A stretch of DNA of 8,214 nt from Gallionellales bacterium CG03_land_8_20_14_0_80_55_15. Its GTDB lineage: Bacteria > Pseudomonadota > Gammaproteobacteria > Burkholderiales > Gallionellaceae. The DNA is taken from positions 1 to 8,214 of the forward strand of contig PEUR01000187.1 in the NCBI GenBank assembly GCA_002780675.1, given 5' to 3'. Both the position numbers and the translations under genes were made by a program. Of this stretch, positions 6,348 through 8,214 are shown one piece after another. A model generated the notes under the pieces. It was not told the origin of the DNA, made no database searches, and saw only the letters and a program-made list of their open reading frames with translations. Every line of letters begins with the position of its first letter. Within the stretch, counting starts at the first letter, position 1.

Positions 6348-7262
6348 ATGTGGTTCAAGAACATCTTCATCTATCGTCTTCCCGAAAACTGCGCCATCAC
6401 TGCCGAGGCACTACAGGAAAAACTGGCGCGCAAACCGTTAATGCCTTGCAGCGGACTCGACAAACAGAGCCGTGGCTGGGTTTCCTGCCGTAATGACGAC
6501 CGCTTGGTTCATGTTGCGAACAAGCATATTTTATTTGCGCTGGGGGTAGAGCAAAAACTGTTGCCCGCCTCCATCATCAATCGCTACGCCAAGGAGCGCA
6601 TCGCCGACATCGAGGCGCAACAAGGCTACAAGGTCGGTCGCAAAGAGACCAAAGACCTCAAGGAAGCCATCACCGAAGAACTGCTGCCCAGAGCTTTTGC
6701 CGTCCAGCGCACCACCTACGCCTGGCTGGATTTGCCTAATGGTCGCCTGATCATAGAGGCTGCCTCGGCTACCAAAGCGGAAGAGCTGCTCGAATTCCTC
6801 AACAAGACGCTGGACGAGCTGCCCGTCAAACCGCTGCAAACTGAAATTTCACCCGTTGCCGCGATGACCGACTGGCTGGCGGGCGAAGAAGCTCCCATTG
6901 GTTTCAGCATAGACCAGGAACTGGAACTGCGCGCTACGGGCGATAGCCGTGCCACGGTGCGTTATGCCAACCACGCGCTGGAAGGCGAAGAAATTCTCGC
7001 CCACATCGCGGCAGGCAAACGCGCCACCCGTCTGGGGCTAACCTGGAACAACCGCATTTCCTTCGTGTTGACCGAACAACTGCAAATCAAACGGCTCACT
7101 TTTTTGGACATCATCAAGGAAGAATCCAGCACTCTGGCCGATACCGCCGACGAGATGTTTGAACTCGACTTCACCCTGATGACCGGCGAATTAGCGAAAA
7201 TGATCACCGAACTGACAACGGCACTGGGCGGCGAACCTGCTGGCAAGCAGCCTCTTGGCTGA
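6348..7262 (+). CDS. rdgC: Recombination-associated protein RdgC
   Basis: A 304-residue protein, matching the about 303 of E. coli RdgC. RdgC forms a ring-shaped dimer that binds double-stranded DNA without strong sequence preference and limits RecA-mediated strand exchange; it associates with the nucleoid. Family blocks seen are the start MWFKNIFIYRL, GWVSC then LVHVANKHILFALGVEQKLLP (around 44-78), LLPRAFAVQRTTYAWLD (112-128), IIEAASATKAEELL (134-147), LPVKPL (158-163) and the C-terminal FELDFTLMTGELAKMI-TTALGGE region. The gene has its own TATAAT promoter and a CGGAG ribosome site, and is separated from ald by 98 bases. It converges on the rquA-like gene. Nothing is truncated. Confidence 0.97.
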   Translation: MWFKNIFIYRLPENCAITAEALQEKLARKPLMPCSGLDKQSRGWVSCRNDDRLVHVANKHILFALGVEQKLLPASIINRYAKERIADIEAQQGYKVGRKETKDLKEAITEELLPRAFAVQRTTYAWLDLPNGRLIIEAASATKAEELLEFLNKTLDELPVKPLQTEISPVAAMTDWLAGEEAPIGFSIDQELELRATGDSRATVRYANHALEGEEILAHIAAGKRATRLGLTWNNRISFVLTEQLQIKRLTFLDIIKEESSTLADTADEMFELDFTLMTGELAKMITELTTALGGEPAGKQPLG

Positions 7263-7366
7263 GTGGGTAGGTGGCGCACAGGGAGTAGCCACTTTGAAAA
7301 TATTTTCTAAACACATAGAACTTTTTTCAATTTAGCTTGCCTTACCGTTCAGTTAGCGCAAGCTTT

Positions 7367-7398
7367 CATCCGTCCCCCCCCCCGAACGGATGTCTTTT
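7367..7398 (+). terminator. Hairpin with C10 loop and weak T tail
   Basis: A perfect 7-bp stem CATCCGT/ACGGATG encloses a 12-base loop consisting of ten C followed by GA. It is followed by TCTTTT on the plus strand. The T tail is short and interrupted, so it is at most a weak terminator ahead of the strong one at 7426. The loop repeats the sequence CCCCCGAAC that also forms the left arm of that terminator. Confidence 0.4.
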
Positions 7399-7425
7399 AC
7401 TCCTCCCTGGTTGTTAAGACTTTTT

Positions 7426-7458
7426 GCCCCCGAACCCAAAGTTCGGGGGCATTTTTTT
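7426..7458 (+). terminator. Strong intrinsic terminator downstream of rdgC
   Basis: A perfect 10-bp stem GCCCCCGAAC (7426-7435) / GTTCGGGGGC (7441-7450), extendable by T7425-A7451, has the loop CCAAA and is followed by seven T (7452-7458). On the minus strand the stem is followed by AAAAAGTC, so it does not look like a terminator for the convergent rquA-like gene, for which no terminator is evident. Confidence 0.9.
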
Positions 7459-7469
7459 GATTCAGATGC

Positions 7470-8189
7470 TCATTCGCCGAGGTTGAAACGCATGACCCGA
7501 TAAAACCGGCCAAAGCAGTATTCAAGATGCGGCTCACCGTGCAGCGCTTTGCCGTTTTCCCGCAACGCATCGCTCAATCTGGCGGTGACATCTTCCTGCC
7601 AGAATCCCGGCAAAAACGGCTCCAGGTGTCCGATCAGCCAGCGAAATGGCGCAAAGCGATACAGCAGATGATGGCGTGGGGTTTCGGCATATTCGGTAAT
7701 CAGCACCGATCCGCCGGGACGAATCACGCGCGCGATTTCGGCGAACGTGCGGCGGCGCGCTTCAGCGGGCAGCTCGTGAAACAAGAAAAACACGATCACC
7801 TGATCAAAGGACTCGTTTGCATATCCGAGGCATTCGGCGTTCATGCGCGCCAGCGGACAGCGGGATGCAACAGATCGGGTCTTGCGCCGCGCCAGTTGCA
7901 ACTGGCCATCGGCCACATCGCACAGATGCACGTCATTGCCCGTGGCCGCGAGCAACGAGGGCGTGAGCTTGCCATACACGCAAGTCAGTTGCAGCAAACG
8001 CGCATCCGGTCGGGTATCGGCCAGCGCCAGCGTCTTTTCAAGCAGCTTGTCGTACTGGCCGAACAAAATGGCGTTGATGATGGGCTGATGGTCGAACAGC
8101 CAGATGCCCCCTCGCCACAGATACGCCCACCAGTAGTAGCGCGCCAGATAGTCCGGCACCCCGTCGAGAAATTTTTGGTACAGGCGCAT
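7470..8189 (-). CDS. rquA: RquA-type rhodoquinone biosynthesis methyltransferase homologue
   Basis: A 239-residue class I methyltransferase-fold protein. RquA converts ubiquinone to rhodoquinone, using S-adenosylmethionine as the amino donor rather than as a methyl donor. Evidence for RquA over UbiE/UbiG is the N-terminal VPDYLARYYWWAYLWRGG (11-28), the W/Y-rich segment and INAILFGQY (38-46), and a SAM loop reading LLQLTCVYGKLTP (65-77) instead of the glycine-rich E/DxGxGxG of ordinary methyltransferases. DVADGQLQLARRK (91-103), ARMNAECLGYANESFD (114-129), FFLFHELPAEARRRT (134-148) and RVIRPGGSVLITEY (154-167) follow. It has no signal peptide; membrane association through the aromatic N-terminus is likely. 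The ATG at 8189 is preceded by an in-frame stop (8198-8196), so the start cannot be further upstream. No good ribosome site is seen. Assignment is from memory of the family. Confidence 0.8.
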   Translation of the reverse strand: MRLYQKFLDGVPDYLARYYWWAYLWRGGIWLFDHQPIINAILFGQYDKLLEKTLALADTRPDARLLQLTCVYGKLTPSLLAATGNDVHLCDVADGQLQLARRKTRSVASRCPLARMNAECLGYANESFDQVIVFFLFHELPAEARRRTFAEIARVIRPGGSVLITEYAETPRHHLLYRFAPFRWLIGHLEPFLPGFWQEDVTARLSDALRENGKALHGEPHLEYCFGRFYRVMRFNLGE

Positions 8190-8214
8190 GACTGGCTAGA
8201 GCAAGCCGCGCGGC

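Larger units (their letters stand above)
7294..7458 (+). ncRNA. Candidate structured RNA or rdgC 3' UTR with terminator
   Basis: A weak promoter-like pair (TTGAAA 7294-7299, TAGAAC 7316-7321, 16-base spacer) would start an RNA near 7328. The RNA would then contain hairpin A (AGCTTGC 7334-7340 with GCAAGCT 7358-7364), hairpin B (CATCCGT 7367-7373 with ACGGATG 7386-7392, loop containing ten C) and the strong terminator hairpin C (7426-7450). It would be about 130 bases long, a typical small-RNA size. No reading frame with a ribosome site is evident here. The simpler alternative is that this is the 3' end of the rdgC message with tandem terminators. I do not recognise a known RNA family. Confidence 0.25.

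Noticed and set aside
7262..7293. Small hairpin just after rdgC (AGTGG or GTGGC pairing with GCCACT)
   Set aside because: The stem is only 5 bp, has two registers and is followed by TTGAAAA, so it is not a credible terminator.
7426..7451. Bidirectional terminator serving both rdgC and rquA
   Set aside because: On the minus strand the stem is followed by AAAAAGTC with no T run, so only the plus direction is supported.

Overview
The window reads as a chromosomal segment of a betaproteobacterium. RdgC and a CCA-adding enzyme with a fused HD domain are typical of beta- and gammaproteobacteria. The gene mix, including a rhodoquinone-type methyltransferase and a secreted EF-hand protein, would suit a Nitrosomonadales/Gallionellaceae-like organism, but that placement is inference. 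Coding DNA is GC-rich. The first ~200 bases are visibly AT-rich.

Layout. Bases 1-91 look like one end of an ISL3-family insertion sequence, with the first 16 codons of its transposase on the minus strand. Next is a plus-strand MidA/NDUFAF7-family methyltransferase gene (219-1382). It converges, with a 3-base gap, on a tightly overlapping minus-strand operon: slt (soluble lytic transglycosylase) - cca (tRNA CCA-adding enzyme) - a secreted four-EF-hand protein. slt and cca share ATGA, and cca and the EF-hand gene overlap by 8 bases. The operon's intrinsic terminator lies inside the last codons of the convergent methyltransferase gene. A second, very good terminator-like hairpin lies in the sense direction in the middle of cca.

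Divergent from slt is ald (alanine dehydrogenase, 5134-6249), followed by a terminator-like region with a duplicated tail, a TATAAT promoter and rdgC (6348-7262). The 207-base gap between rdgC and the convergent rquA-like gene (7470-8189, minus) holds three hairpins, a run of ten C, a 9-base direct repeat that could swap pairing partners with the strong terminator, and a weak promoter. It could be a tandem terminator, an attenuator-like switch or a small RNA.

The genes are mostly housekeeping: tRNA 3'-end maturation, peptidoglycan turnover, alanine/pyruvate/NADH balance, recombination control and quinone chemistry. No CRISPR array, tRNA, rRNA, prophage or defence system is visible. The unusual content is in RNA-level architecture (embedded terminators, a possible competing structure) and in the RquA-type enzyme, which would imply rhodoquinone and fumarate-linked or reversed low-potential electron transport. 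No stretch longer than about 210 bases lacks a gene or element.
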